A stretch of DNA of 64,000 nt from JANRJY01 sp033763735 (GTDB lineage: Bacteria; Bacteroidota; Bacteroidia; Cytophagales; UBA9547). The position numbers were made by a program, and so were the translations under genes. The notes under the pieces are model-generated. The model ran no database searches. It saw only the letters and a list, made by a program, of their open reading frames with translations, and had not been told where the DNA came from. Location of the stretch: contig JANRJY010000067.1 of the NCBI GenBank assembly GCA_033763735.1, positions 121,665 through 185,664 of the forward strand. Reading direction: 5' to 3'. Positions 1-8,999 of this stretch are shown piece by piece (position 1 is the stretch's first letter; each line of letters opens with the position of its first letter).

Positions 1-152
1 AAGCTACTTATGACATAAGCATTTTGTTCCAAACTAAATTTACTCGTCCGGATGGTTATTCTCAAACTGTTGACTTTACTATTCCTGCTCAAACTGCTGT
101 AGGAACTGCTAATAAAGTTACAGATAAAGCTCCTATCTTGGCTACTTACTAA
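1..152 (+). CDS. C-terminal end of an unrecognised protein (partial)
   Basis: An open frame enters from the left edge (first full codon at position 3) and runs 49 codons to a TAA at 150-152. The peptide is rich in Thr, Ala and aromatic residues and ends in DKAPILATY. That composition resembles the end of a beta-strand-rich extracytoplasmic protein, but this is only an impression. A strong terminator follows 40 bases downstream, which supports a real gene end. The family is not recognised, and no N-terminus or domain is available. Confidence 0.6.
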   Translation, partial: ATYDISILFQTKFTRPDGYSQTVDFTIPAQTAVGTANKVTDKAPILATY

Positions 153-190
153 TTATTGTTAGTTCATTTATTAAATAAACTAATAAAAAA

Positions 191-222
191 AAGCGACCTC
201 AAATTGAGGTCGCTTTTTTTTT
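191..222 (+). terminator. Rho-independent terminator
   Basis: Perfect 11-bp stem (AAGCGACCTCA with TGAGGTCGCTT, 191-201 and 205-215) with a 3-nt loop, followed by a run of T to 222. A-run upstream and T-run downstream extend the pairing, so it could also work on the minus strand. It closes the partial gene at the left edge. Confidence 0.9.
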
Positions 223-260
223 GACCTCACCCCTAGCCCCTCTCCAATAAGGGAGAGGGG
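223..260. repeat. REP-like GC-rich palindrome
   Basis: Begins one base after the terminator T-run. A CCTCACCCCTAG lead is followed by a perfect 9-bp stem (CCCCTCTCC at 237-245 with GGAGAGGGG at 252-260) around a 6-nt loop. It is much more GC-rich than its surroundings. No second copy was noticed in the window. From memory, very similar palindromes are dispersed between genes in many bacterial genomes; this was not checked. Confidence 0.6.
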
Positions 261-357
261 TAACTTATAGTCTAACCATATAATGTCTTTATTGGCTATT
301 AATAAAACCTTCATAAAATTATTTTGGTTCTAAAATCCTGACTGGTCTTTTTTTAAA

Positions 358-400
358 TAAGACAACTTTTTGAAAGTTGTCTTATCTTTTTGTTTTTTTT
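358..400 (+). terminator. Hairpin with T-rich tail, upstream of the DUF1640-like gene
   Basis: Perfect 12-bp stem (TAAGACAACTTT at 358-369 with AAAGTTGTCTTA at 373-384), loop TTG, then a T-rich tract to 400. It looks like an intrinsic terminator, yet no gene is visible between the previous terminator (191-222) and here. It could end a short non-coding transcript, be a relic, or insulate the next gene. Confidence 0.65.
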
Positions 401-427
401 GTCCTAAAATGTGCAATCATTAAAATT

Positions 428-448
428 GACAACTTATTAAAAGTTGTC
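428..448. repeat. Second inverted repeat sharing arms with the 358-384 hairpin
   Basis: GACAACTT (428-435) and AAGTTGTC (441-448) flank a 5-nt loop. The arms are the same eight bases as in the hairpin about 65 bp upstream, but there is no T-tract. It lies just upstream of the -33 region of the next gene, so it may be a regulatory site or a duplicated hairpin. Confidence 0.5.
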
Positions 449-457
449 TAATCTGCA

Positions 458-488
458 TTGGGAAATATATTTTGCATTTGTATCTTTG
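458..488 (+). promoter_or_regulatory. Bacteroidota-type promoter for the DUF1640-like gene
   Basis: TATCTTTG at 481-488 matches the TAnnTTTG -7 element. TTGG at 458-461 stands where a TTTG -33 element is expected (19-nt spacer). Predicted transcription starts near 492-494, so a TTG start at 444 would not be transcribed and the ATG at 507 is preferred. Confidence 0.65.
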
Positions 489-506
489 GCTTTGATTAAA
501 TCCTGT

Positions 507-863
507 ATGAAAAGTTTTGAATTTACTGCTATTAAAATTTTTGAGAAATACAATTTCAGTAGGGAAGATGCAGAAGCATTAGTAGAAACTATTAAGGAAG
601 CAAAATCAGATGAAACAGCTACTAAAACAGATATTCAGTTGATTATTGCAGATATGCACAGAATGGAGTCAAGTGCTAAATCAGATATTATTAAACTTGA
701 AAAAGAAATTGCTAACATAAACAAAGAAATTGCTGACATTAAAAAAGATATACGCTTATTAGATGTTAAAATAGAATCAGTCAAGAATCAAATAATACTG
801 TGGGTGTTTTCAATTATGTTCGGAATGGCTGGTTTAATTATTGGTGTGTTGAAATTTACTTAA
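507..863 (+). CDS. DUF1640-like coiled-coil protein with C-terminal membrane anchor
   Basis: 118 residues from ATG 507. The open frame extends upstream to TTG 444, but that codon precedes the promoter. The first 30 residues carry a short segment with the pattern KYNFSREDAEALVE. Next is an alternating Lys/Glu/Ile coiled coil (about 40-95), and the end is a single hydrophobic helix (about 97-115, WVFSIMFGMAGLIIGVL). This order is typical of DUF1640/CCDC90-like bacterial proteins, whose function is not established. The gene is a self-contained unit, with a terminator-like hairpin upstream and a strong terminator right after the stop codon. Family assignment is by pattern, not alignment. Confidence 0.7.
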   Translation: MKSFEFTAIKIFEKYNFSREDAEALVETIKEAKSDETATKTDIQLIIADMHRMESSAKSDIIKLEKEIANINKEIADIKKDIRLLDVKIESVKNQIILWVFSIMFGMAGLIIGVLKFT

Positions 864-881
864 GAACAATGATTTGATTAA

Positions 882-924
882 GACTTTCCAAGTTTATAAA
901 ACTTGGAAGGTCTTTTCTTTTTAT
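882..924 (+). terminator. Strong rho-independent terminator
   Basis: 14-bp stem (882-895 with 899-912, one G-T pair), 3-nt loop, then a T-rich tail to about 924. It ends the DUF1640-like gene. It also lies inside the frame extension of the next gene, which argues against the TTG at 874 as that gene's start. Confidence 0.9.
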
Positions 925-948
925 ATTGCGTCCTTAAATCCTAACGCT

Positions 949-2232
949 TTGTCACCAACCACCTTCCTTATTCGAATTGGAATACTTTCCTTGTTTTTAA
1001 TATTAATTGATCTTTATACTTTTAACGGTCTTAAGTCGGTAACCAATTCTATTGAAACCCCATTCATACGCCAAGCAATTCATATTGTATTTTGGACAAT
1101 AACAATACTCTATTTTTCGGCAATAGTGTTTGGAGTATTGAATTTTAACCCAATGAATGGACCCAGAGGAATAAATTTCAAAATCATTACTATAGGGTTG
1201 GTTTTACTTTGGTTACCAAAGATTGTATTTTGTTTATTTCTTATTGGAGAGGATATTTTTAGAATATTTAATGCACTTTTTGTGTTTACTTTCGACAAAT
1301 TTGGTTGGGAGGCCAAAGGAAATGCCAATTATTTCCCGGAAAGAAGAAAAATAGTAAGCCAAATTGGACTTGCAATAGCATCAATTCCATTTGCAAGTGT
1401 TTTATATGGAGTAACTAAAGGTAAATACAACTTTGTTATACGTGAGGTGGAACTGACATTCAAAGAGCTCCCATGGAGTTTTGACGGACTTACTATTACT
1501 CAAATTTCTGATGTGCATTCTGGGAGTTTTGATGATGCTGCAGAAGTAAAGAGAGGAGTGGAATTAATAAATGCTCAAAAATCTGATATTGTGGTATTTA
1601 CAGGCGATTTAGTGAATAACATAGCTAGTGAATTCCACCCATGGATTGATATTTTTAAAACTATTGAAGCCCCTTTGGGTAAATATTCTATTACTGGGAA
1701 TCATGATTATGGTGAGTACGTACCATGGCCTAGTGAAGAAGCGAGGAATAAGAACTTTGAAGCTCTGCTTGATAATCATAGCAAAATTGGATTTAAAATA
1801 CTAATGAACGAGAACGTAGTATTTACCCGTAATTCAGAACAATTGGCACTGGTAGGTATTGAAAATTGGGGACTTCCTCCATTCCCTCAAAAAGGTGATA
1901 TTAATAAAGCCATTAATGGATTGGAAAAAGAAACATTTAAAGTACTTCTTTCTCACGATCCATCGCACTGGGATGCGCAAGTGTTGGTTCATCCAAGCAA
2001 TTTTCATCTAACACTTTCCGGACATACTCATGGAATGCAATTTGGTATCGAGATTCCCGGTTTTTTTAAATGGAGCCCTGTTAAATTCAAATATCCTCGT
2101 TGGGCAGGATTATATAAAGAAAAAGGAACTTTTCTTTATGTTAACAGAGGGTTTGGCTTTATAGGATTTCCCGGTAGAGTGGGAATATGGCCTGAAATCA
2201 CTAAAATCACATTGCGTAGCGCAATGGCTTAA
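949..2232 (+). CDS. Membrane-anchored calcineurin-like metallophosphatase
   Basis: About 427 residues. Hydrophobic segments in the first 120 residues (including FLILIDLYTF) suggest three or four membrane helices. A metallophosphatase domain follows, with QISDVHSG (about 185-192), FTGDLVNN (about 217-224), SITGNHDYG (about 247-255), LLSHDPSHWD and LSGHTHGMQFG. These are the Asp, His and Asn ligands of a di-metal centre as in the YkuE/YaeI group. Substrate is unknown; some relatives act on lipid A precursors or cyclic nucleotides. No ATG lies near the expected N-terminus. The frame is open from TTG 874, but that start falls in a terminator, so TTG 949 is used; the start is uncertain. Confidence 0.85.
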   Translation: MSPTTFLIRIGILSLFLILIDLYTFNGLKSVTNSIETPFIRQAIHIVFWTITILYFSAIVFGVLNFNPMNGPRGINFKIITIGLVLLWLPKIVFCLFLIGEDIFRIFNALFVFTFDKFGWEAKGNANYFPERRKIVSQIGLAIASIPFASVLYGVTKGKYNFVIREVELTFKELPWSFDGLTITQISDVHSGSFDDAAEVKRGVELINAQKSDIVVFTGDLVNNIASEFHPWIDIFKTIEAPLGKYSITGNHDYGEYVPWPSEEARNKNFEALLDNHSKIGFKILMNENVVFTRNSEQLALVGIENWGLPPFPQKGDINKAINGLEKETFKVLLSHDPSHWDAQVLVHPSNFHLTLSGHTHGMQFGIEIPGFFKWSPVKFKYPRWAGLYKEKGTFLYVNRGFGFIGFPGRVGIWPEITKITLRSAMA

Positions 2233-2311
2233 AATATAAAAACTTCAAGTTAATTACATTACTCTCTAAAGCTTTCAGAAAGAAGGGAAAAAACCTCATC
2301 ATATGTCCTAC

Positions 2312-2332
2312 TCCTTCAGAGAAGGACTTTTT
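2312..2332 (+). terminator. Weak terminator candidate after the metallophosphatase gene
   Basis: TCCTTC (2312-2317) and GAAGGA (2321-2326) form a 6-bp stem with a 3-nt loop, then C and five T. It lies 80 bases after the stop codon, in the gap between this gene and the convergent desaturase gene. Confidence 0.4.
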
Positions 2333-2442
2333 GTGCCTTATTCCAGCATGGATTGATGTAGAAGACAAGACAAAGTTTCAATTACATAAATGGGTTATTA
2401 AAACTATGCTATAAAAAAATCAAAGTAAGCAAAACTGTTAGA

Positions 2443-3324
2443 TTAATGTAGCGTAACTGGTTCGTTATGACCAGAAGCAATTCTCTTCAAACGCATGGAT
2501 TCCGAACGATACTTTGGAACAAATATGCTTAAAACATAGGTCTTGAATATATAACCCCAAAAACTTTTTTCAATTAAATCAGGTGCAATATTTTTTTCTA
2601 TTTCTTTATGATATTGAGGTAATTCACTCCAGTGTATATTAGCTTTTTCATGATGCATGGTATGATATCCATTATTGAACAAAAAAGCATTTACCCACAT
2701 GAAATTGCGAGAGTGGTTCCAACGTGATTCCTCATCGGCATGAACATGTTGTACATAATTAAAAACAAATACTGAGAATCCTGATACTTGTTGCGGAATA
2801 ACTACGTAAAGTAATGCTTTTTGCCAATCCAAAATTAAAAAAGTCGCTACCCAAGAAATCAAAACAAAAACCTGAGTCAAGTATTCATAAAACTTTGGTC
2901 TATCATCTGCCCATAATTGTTTCATGTAAGGGATAATACTTTGTGTCATTTGGTGATATCCACTGATACTTGGATAAGAAAGCACTGAGAATATATTATT
3001 GTTTTCGGTATGACGATAAGTAATAGAACTATCACCTTCTTTATTGTTATAACGGTGATGATTACGATTATGCGTAGGTATCCATGTAAAAACCGGAACA
3101 CCATAAAATACAGTTAACCACCAATCAGTGAACACATTAAGAACTTTGTTTTTCCAAATATTGATATGATTGTGATTGTGTGTCATAACAGAAACCGCAA
3201 CCGAAAAATGTAGATAAATAATATAAATCCAAACATTAAACCCATATATCCATTGGTATGCAAATAAACAGGATGTTGCAATCATATAAGCAACGGCTCT
3301 CAAATCAGCTTTGTATTTTAACAT
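2443..3324 (-). CDS. Membrane fatty acid desaturase family protein
   Basis: 293 residues with four to five hydrophobic segments. Three histidine clusters match the di-iron ligands of the FA_desaturase family: HNHNH at 49-53, HNRNHH at 85-90 and HTMHH at 221-225. A further VQHVHAD is at about 191-197. Such enzymes introduce a cis double bond, or a hydroxyl, into an acyl lipid using O2 and an electron donor; the substrate and position cannot be read from the sequence. Hydroxylases and ketolases share the fold. The gene stands alone, convergent with the phosphatase gene and divergent from the sugar transferase gene. Confidence 0.85.
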   Translation of the reverse strand: MLKYKADLRAVAYMIATSCLFAYQWIYGFNVWIYIIYLHFSVAVSVMTHNHNHINIWKNKVLNVFTDWWLTVFYGVPVFTWIPTHNRNHHRYNNKEGDSSITYRHTENNNIFSVLSYPSISGYHQMTQSIIPYMKQLWADDRPKFYEYLTQVFVLISWVATFLILDWQKALLYVVIPQQVSGFSVFVFNYVQHVHADEESRWNHSRNFMWVNAFLFNNGYHTMHHEKANIHWSELPQYHKEIEKNIAPDLIEKSFWGYIFKTYVLSIFVPKYRSESMRLKRIASGHNEPVTLH

Positions 3325-3350
3325 ACTCTAATCTTTGTTAAATTTTATAA

Positions 3351-3358
3351 CAAAGGTA
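3351..3358 (-). promoter_or_regulatory. -7 promoter element of the desaturase gene
   Basis: Reading the minus strand, TACCTTTG (TAnnTTTG type) lies 26 bases before the ATG at 3324. A TTTG -33 element at the usual spacing is not present, so only the -7 box is called. Confidence 0.5.
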
Positions 3359-3422
3359 ACAACATACTCAACAAATTGTATGTATTAAAGTCATTTTATA
3401 TTTATATTGAAGTGACAAAAAA

Positions 3423-4043
3423 ATGAATTTGTACAAATATATTGGTAAGAGACTTTTTGATATTTCACTTTCATTGACATTTCTGATAATTTTATCAATT
3501 CCTTTCATAGTTATATTTTGCCTTAATGTTAAAAAATTTGGTTTAAAGCCATTTTTTATTCAGAAAAGAACTGGTAAAAATCTCAAATCATTTTACATAA
3601 TAAAATTTAAAACATTAAATGATATTTTTGATAGCAATGGGAAAATTTTAATTGATGAACTACGCTTCTCTACGTGGGGTAATTTCCTTAGAAAATATAG
3701 TTTGGATGAAATTCCTCAATTATTTAATGTTATAAAAGGTGAAATGGCTATTGTTGGACCAAGACCATTATTGCCCGAGTATGATTCCAAATATCCTCAA
3801 AAATATTTGAGGAGATTTGAAGTAAGACCCGGTTTAACCGGTTTGGCACAAACAAATGGAAGAAATGAAATCAGTTGGGATTATCGGTTACAATGTGATG
3901 TAGATTATGTCAACAATATGTCTTTATGGTATGATATTCAAATAATGATTAAAACGTTTTTTCAATTAATTAATGGGAAAGGAAATGTAAAAAGTATGAG
4001 TATGATTGAATATTTTAACGAATTACCTGAACCCAACCATTGA
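3423..4043 (+). CDS. Bacterial sugar transferase (polyprenyl-phosphate sugar phosphotransferase)
   Basis: 206 residues, the short form of the family with one N-terminal membrane helix (about 12-33). Family motifs are clear: FIQKRTGKNLKSFYIIKFKT, DEIPQLFNVIKGEMAIVGPR, then EVRPGLTGLAQTNGR. These enzymes transfer a sugar-1-phosphate from a nucleotide sugar to undecaprenyl phosphate, starting exopolysaccharide, O-antigen or protein glycan synthesis. No other polysaccharide gene lies beside it. Its last 29 bases overlap, convergently, the 3' end of the type IX secreted protein gene. Start is the ATG at 3423. Confidence 0.9.
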   Translation: MNLYKYIGKRLFDISLSLTFLIILSIPFIVIFCLNVKKFGLKPFFIQKRTGKNLKSFYIIKFKTLNDIFDSNGKILIDELRFSTWGNFLRKYSLDEIPQLFNVIKGEMAIVGPRPLLPEYDSKYPQKYLRRFEVRPGLTGLAQTNGRNEISWDYRLQCDVDYVNNMSLWYDIQIMIKTFFQLINGKGNVKSMSMIEYFNELPEPNH

Positions 4044-7000
4044 TATTTGCTTTAGTATCAGGGTTTATCACAGAAAAATAATATACGCCATTGACTACAT
4101 TTTGTGCTTCCCAATCATTTTCATAATTATTAGTTTCATAAACTAATGTACCCCATTTATTATATATTTTGACTATGGTGTTTTGTTTCAAACCCATAAT
4201 CTCTAATTTATCGTTTATACCATCGTTGTTTGGCGTAATTATATTTGGTAATTTGTATATTCCAAAACATTCATTAACTATGAAAATGCTATCTGACAAA
4301 CTGCATTTGTTTTTATCTGTAATGCGTAAGAGGTATTTCCCTTCTTGAAATACTGTAATATTTTTTGACTTTTCATTTGTTGACCAAAAATATGTGTATC
4401 CTTCAGGTCCGATCAGTGTGCTTTTGGTGTTTTCAATATCGCAAATGGTCAAATTATCATATTGAATAAATGGCGGTTTTGATTCAACTTGATTCACAAC
4501 AATTGTAACAAAAGCTTTAGATGAACAATTGAATTCGTTGAATCCCGTTAGCGTGTAGGTGGCGGATTCGGAAGGAGAAATGTCAAATGTTGAATATTGA
4601 GTGTTAAATGTTAAATTGTTATTTTTCCAAACATACTTTTTTGCTCCAAATCCATTTAGGATATGGCTATTTCCTGCGCACAAAATGGTGTCGCCAGTGG
4701 CAATTACTTTTGGTTTTGGATGTACTTTAATTTTAATTGAATCATAAGAAATACATAAATTTTGATCCACAGCTTTAATATTAATTACAGTATCCTTGGA
4801 AGCAATTAATGGAATATTATTGCCCGGAAAAGAAATATTATTCAACCAAAACTTTCCTCCACTGAAAGTGACAATCAAATTATTTCCCATACAAATTGCG
4901 GTATCCGCTGTTCGATTAATTAAAGGCAATTCATTAACTATAATTTTAACGGTATCAAAGGCAACACAGCCTTTAGGGTAATTGTAATTACCTGTAATTA
5001 TATAACTAATGGAGCTTTTTGGTTTTGAAATGGGAGAAGAAGTAGAACTACTATTCAAAAAAGTATTTGGAGACCATGTATAAATATCTGCATTAATCAC
5101 TTTTAAATGAACACTATCTCCAATACATATAGCGGTATCTTTACTGGCTTCAATTGTTTTGGAGACTACATTAACCTTAATTGAATCTGATACTGAACAT
5201 CCGGTTTCAGATTGAATAATAACTTTATATATTGAAGAAACAGAAGAAATTACATTTTTTACGGTGTCGGAACTTGCAAATGGCTTTCCGTTTTTAAACC
5301 ATTTGATATCATATTTTTGTGTAGTTTGCCTAAATATCACTGAGTTAAAATTTGAATTCCATGTACTAAAATTTCGCCCGGGAGTTGCAATTCCTAAAGA
5401 ACCATCTGCATTTTCAATACCCTGAATTACGTTTAATGGCAAGTCGTTATTTAGATTTTTGATATGCAATTCAATATGGTTGTCTTTCTCATAAAGCTGG
5501 ATTTGTCCGCTAATAGAGTTCACTCCAAAAGAATTTTTCATTGTTACATTAAAATAATTGATAATTAATACTCGATTGCCGATGTTACCCAACGTAGAAT
5601 AGCTAATTTCGCTATTTGCATTAGTTTGGATAGGAACAGCAGCTAAAGCAATAAAATTATTAGGTGAATTGATGCTGGGAATCAATTCTCCAATATTTGT
5701 GGTAGCGCTTGAGAAAGAAACGAAACCGTTTTTTGAGATATTTAAGTTTTGATAATTGTTGCAATAGAAATTAAAACTAAATCCAATTGGAATTTGAAAT
5801 TGAATTTCTGAATTTGTAAAATCTAAGTTTCTGTTCGATGTAGAAGTAATAATATTATAAATTGTATCCTTTACATGATACTGTCGGCAACCCGAAAAAT
5901 CTAATCCAGAACTGATGTTAATTGGAAAATTTTTACAAATAACTGAATCAGAAATAGTTGGGGATAATTTATAAAATACCGGATTCATAAAAATAGTATC
6001 ACTCACCATTAAAGAGCATCCCCCTTTGTTTTTGATGAAAAGTTTTACAGTACGAGTACTATCAATATAATAAATAGGGTTACTGATTGTATCAATATTG
6101 TTTGCATTATTAAAATCCCATCGGTAAGAATAAATACTATCTTTGGGGGTCATAATTGCATTCAATTTAACGAATTGCTTCTCGCACAAAAATGTATCAG
6201 GTCTGATATCCGCGCTAAAAGCATCTCCTATAAATACTTGAACAGAATCAGACCATGTACAACCTCCTGAAACTGTAGTAACTACTTTATAAACACCTGA
6301 AAGTGTGGATTTAAAAGGATTCAATGAACTGCCAAGCCATGTATTGTTGTAATACCAATTGTAACTCAAATTGGGTTTTGATACAGAAAGGAATGGTTCA
6401 TTCCCTCTGCAACCGTTTGATGTACTTAAAGCAGGCTGGTTATTAATATAAATTAAATTTGTGCCAATGGTGCCTTTCTCAAAAAATATACCTGAGTCTT
6501 TAAACCCATCTGCATTGTCAGCAATAACCAATTTCATGGAATGTGTCAAGCACTGACTTACCGGGATAGTTAATGTAATTGGAACCAGATATGCATTATA
6601 CTGAAAAGAATTGCTCAAATATGGATTATATCTGTAGTAATCATTTATTAAACATTGATTATTTGTAAGATTTAAAAATGGCGGTTTTTGAGGCCATAAT
6701 CCTGTATTTACCTGACCACAATTAATTGTATATGGTGAAATAAAATTGAAACCCGGTAAAGTTGCAATATTTACATACCCCAAATATCCGGGATATTTAA
6801 TAAATACTCCCAACATATCTCTGATTCGATTAGCTGCATCATCATACTCTTCTGATGCAAAAGTGAATTTAATTTTCAAAGTATCAACCAATGGAACAAA
6901 ATCAAACTCTATAAATGTAGCATCTGTAGTTGGTTGTGTAGTGAACGTATTGAGATCTAAATCACCCGGTAAGTTAAAATTAGTTCCAAATTTATTGTCA

Positions 7001-7263
7001 TCATTTGGGCCTTCAGCATCTTTTGCATATCCGGTGCTTATTAATAATCCACTCTTAAATCCAGTAAATGAGGCAGCATCATCAAACAAACCAAAAGCAG
7101 CAATTGAATCACTATACTTTAAATTAGTAACAACAATGCCATCTCCAAAAAGTGAATTAATATGACTAATAATATTAGTTGAAGTGGCTTGAGTTACCTT
7201 AACTTGAGCGCATATTGTGTGGTTTAAACCCAAAAACAAACTTAATTTAATAAGAAATTTCAT
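4015..7263 (-). CDS. Large secreted adhesin-like protein with choice-of-anchor L and type IX (type B) sorting domain
   Basis: 1082 residues. A signal peptide (about 1-20, ending CAQ) is followed by a choice-of-anchor L domain (about 21-260; note GLLISTGYAKDAEGPND, IEFDFVP, FTFASEEYDD). Then come several Ig/PKD-like repeats with paired cysteines. The last 80 residues form a gliding-motility-associated CHU_C domain with NIITPNNDGINDKLEI, VKIYNKWGTLVYE and NGVYYFSV. That end directs export by the type IX system and attachment at the cell surface. A role in adhesion or gliding is inferred from architecture only; no enzyme motif was seen. Confidence 0.88.
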   Translation of the reverse strand: MKFLIKLSLFLGLNHTICAQVKVTQATSTNIISHINSLFGDGIVVTNLKYSDSIAAFGLFDDAASFTGFKSGLLISTGYAKDAEGPNDDNKFGTNFNLPGDLDLNTFTTQPTTDATFIEFDFVPLVDTLKIKFTFASEEYDDAANRIRDMLGVFIKYPGYLGYVNIATLPGFNFISPYTINCGQVNTGLWPQKPPFLNLTNNQCLINDYYRYNPYLSNSFQYNAYLVPITLTIPVSQCLTHSMKLVIADNADGFKDSGIFFEKGTIGTNLIYINNQPALSTSNGCRGNEPFLSVSKPNLSYNWYYNNTWLGSSLNPFKSTLSGVYKVVTTVSGGCTWSDSVQVFIGDAFSADIRPDTFLCEKQFVKLNAIMTPKDSIYSYRWDFNNANNIDTISNPIYYIDSTRTVKLFIKNKGGCSLMVSDTIFMNPVFYKLSPTISDSVICKNFPINISSGLDFSGCRQYHVKDTIYNIITSTSNRNLDFTNSEIQFQIPIGFSFNFYCNNYQNLNISKNGFVSFSSATTNIGELIPSINSPNNFIALAAVPIQTNANSEISYSTLGNIGNRVLIINYFNVTMKNSFGVNSISGQIQLYEKDNHIELHIKNLNNDLPLNVIQGIENADGSLGIATPGRNFSTWNSNFNSVIFRQTTQKYDIKWFKNGKPFASSDTVKNVISSVSSIYKVIIQSETGCSVSDSIKVNVVSKTIEASKDTAICIGDSVHLKVINADIYTWSPNTFLNSSSTSSPISKPKSSISYIITGNYNYPKGCVAFDTVKIIVNELPLINRTADTAICMGNNLIVTFSGGKFWLNNISFPGNNIPLIASKDTVINIKAVDQNLCISYDSIKIKVHPKPKVIATGDTILCAGNSHILNGFGAKKYVWKNNNLTFNTQYSTFDISPSESATYTLTGFNEFNCSSKAFVTIVVNQVESKPPFIQYDNLTICDIENTKSTLIGPEGYTYFWSTNEKSKNITVFQEGKYLLRITDKNKCSLSDSIFIVNECFGIYKLPNIITPNNDGINDKLEIMGLKQNTIVKIYNKWGTLVYETNNYENDWEAQNVVNGVYYFSVINPDTKANINGWVQVIR

Positions 7264-7369
7264 TCTTCTTAGGTTAGCTTAAAATTTCAGAATCTATTGT
7301 AATTTAGAGGCTTATCAGGCAAATAATTCTAAATATTTAAAACTGAAATTTTAATACAAGTAATGACGA

Positions 7370-8923
7370 TTAATTAATACGAAAGTCTAAATCTTCGTCC
7401 TCGCCAACAAACTTGGAAGTATCAAACATTGAATTAAACAAATCTTTGAATTGGATACCTCTTTCCAATCGATTTTTACTTAATAATGAATATTCTGCTA
7501 ATCCATGCAAAGCAAATTCCATCATGAAGAGTTGTTCTTCTTTGGATATTTTTGGGTGTAATGACTGAACTAGTGATTGCAAACCGGTGATAGACATAAG
7601 TAACTTTTCATAATCTGCTGTAGAACAGTCGTTTAAAATATCCAAAGTGTTGCCTTTGCTAAACCACAAAGTTATTGGTTCGTAAGGATTAGGTACTTCT
7701 TTGGGCTTATCCAGACTTTGGGAGGCTATTTTGCTTTTTTTCTTTGATTTTTCGGGATTTGGAAAGTGCTCCAAGAACAAAGTTCTGATGGATTTGCTCA
7801 CCAAATTTTGTGCAACTATAGCAGACCCTTCTTGTTCGCCTTCATATACCAATTCAATTTTGCCTGTAATTGCCGGCAATACACCCCAAAAATCGGAAAC
7901 TCTTACATAAGCATTTTTTTCACTATTAATTAACATTCTACGTTCTGCCGAACTTAGCAAATTCTCTAACGCTGAGATTGTTAACCTAGCAGATACACCA
8001 CTTTTGGCATCTACAAATTCACTGCTCCGTGCTTCGATGGCTATTTGTTCAATTATTTCAAGGGCAATTTCAGGGTATTTTACTTTTTCTTTTTGTTCAA
8101 CTTTGATATACGCTTCTTGTTTAGTAATAGCCTTACCAGTTTCAATATTTTTGGGATAATGGGTAAGAATCTGGCTTTCAATTCTATCTTTCAGAGGGGT
8201 TACAATGCTTCCTCTATTGGTGTAGTCCTCCGGATTGGCAGTGAACACAAATTGTATATCTAATGGCAACCTGAGTTTAAACCCTCTGATTTGAATATCA
8301 CCTTCTTGCAAAATATTAAACAACGAAACTTGTATACGAGGCTGAAGATCAGGCAATTCGTTAATTACAAATATTTGGCGATTGGAACGAGGAATAAGCC
8401 CAAAATGAATTACTCTTTCATCAGAATAACTTAATTTTAAGGAGGCTGCCTTAATAGGGTCTACATCACCAATCAAATCGGCCACTGACACATCCGGTGT
8501 AGCTAGCTTTTCAGTATATCTTTCGGAACGATGTAACCAAGAGATTGGAGTATTATCTTGATGAATTTCCAATTGATTTTTTGCAAATTTTGATAAAGGA
8601 TTAAAAGGATCGTCATATAGTTCTGAATCAGCAACATAAGGGATATATTCATCCAAAAGTTCCACCATTAACCGTGCAATTCTGGTTTTGGCTTGTCCTC
8701 TTAAACCTAATAAAATGAAATTATGCATTGATAAAATCGCACGCTCTACATCCGGCACCACTGTATCTTCATATCCCCAAATGCCTTCAAACAATTTTTC
8801 GTTGGTCTTTAATTTGACAATCAAATTGTCCCTTAACTCTTGTTTGATTGATTTGGTTTTGAAACCCGATTTTTTAAGGTCCCCTAAAGTGTGTATTTGC
8901 AATAATTTATTAATCTCCGGCAT
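7370..8923 (-). CDS. MoxR/Mg-chelatase-like AAA+ ATPase
   Basis: 517 residues. The ATPase core carries Walker A GLRGQAKT (73-80), a Walker B-like FVINELPDL (about 185-193) and the sensor stretch FVFTANPEDYTNRG (about 225-238), all typical of the ChlI/MoxR group. The C-terminal third (after about 380) is charged, then helical, with no recognised motif. Members usually act with a von Willebrand A-domain protein to remodel or insert metal into a target complex. No such partner is adjacent here, and no chlorophyll or cobalamin chelatase genes are present. True magnesium chelatase activity is therefore unlikely. Start is the ATG at 8923. Confidence 0.8.
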   Translation of the reverse strand: MPEINKLLQIHTLGDLKKSGFKTKSIKQELRDNLIVKLKTNEKLFEGIWGYEDTVVPDVERAILSMHNFILLGLRGQAKTRIARLMVELLDEYIPYVADSELYDDPFNPLSKFAKNQLEIHQDNTPISWLHRSERYTEKLATPDVSVADLIGDVDPIKAASLKLSYSDERVIHFGLIPRSNRQIFVINELPDLQPRIQVSLFNILQEGDIQIRGFKLRLPLDIQFVFTANPEDYTNRGSIVTPLKDRIESQILTHYPKNIETGKAITKQEAYIKVEQKEKVKYPEIALEIIEQIAIEARSSEFVDAKSGVSARLTISALENLLSSAERRMLINSEKNAYVRVSDFWGVLPAITGKIELVYEGEQEGSAIVAQNLVSKSIRTLFLEHFPNPEKSKKKSKIASQSLDKPKEVPNPYEPITLWFSKGNTLDILNDCSTADYEKLLMSITGLQSLVQSLHPKISKEEQLFMMEFALHGLAEYSLLSKNRLERGIQFKDLFNSMFDTSKFVGEDEDLDFRIN

Positions 8924-8999
8924 AGTTTTTAGGTTAACAACAGTTAGTTAGGTTATTTGGTTTAAAACACGGTTAATTTAAGAGGAAATCTTTCAAACA

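Noticed and set aside
444..506. TTG start at 444 for the DUF1640-like gene
   Set aside because: The promoter with its -7 box at 481-488 lies downstream of this codon.
874..948. Upstream TTG start for the membrane phosphatase
   Set aside because: It would lie in the strong terminator at 882-924 of the previous gene.
6746..7165. 139-codon ORF on the plus strand inside the type IX adhesin gene
   Set aside because: Antisense shadow of a long gene with clear domains; no promoter or family match.
7370..8923. True magnesium chelatase subunit
   Set aside because: No chlorophyll or cobalamin genes nearby and no chelatase partner; a MoxR-like role fits better.
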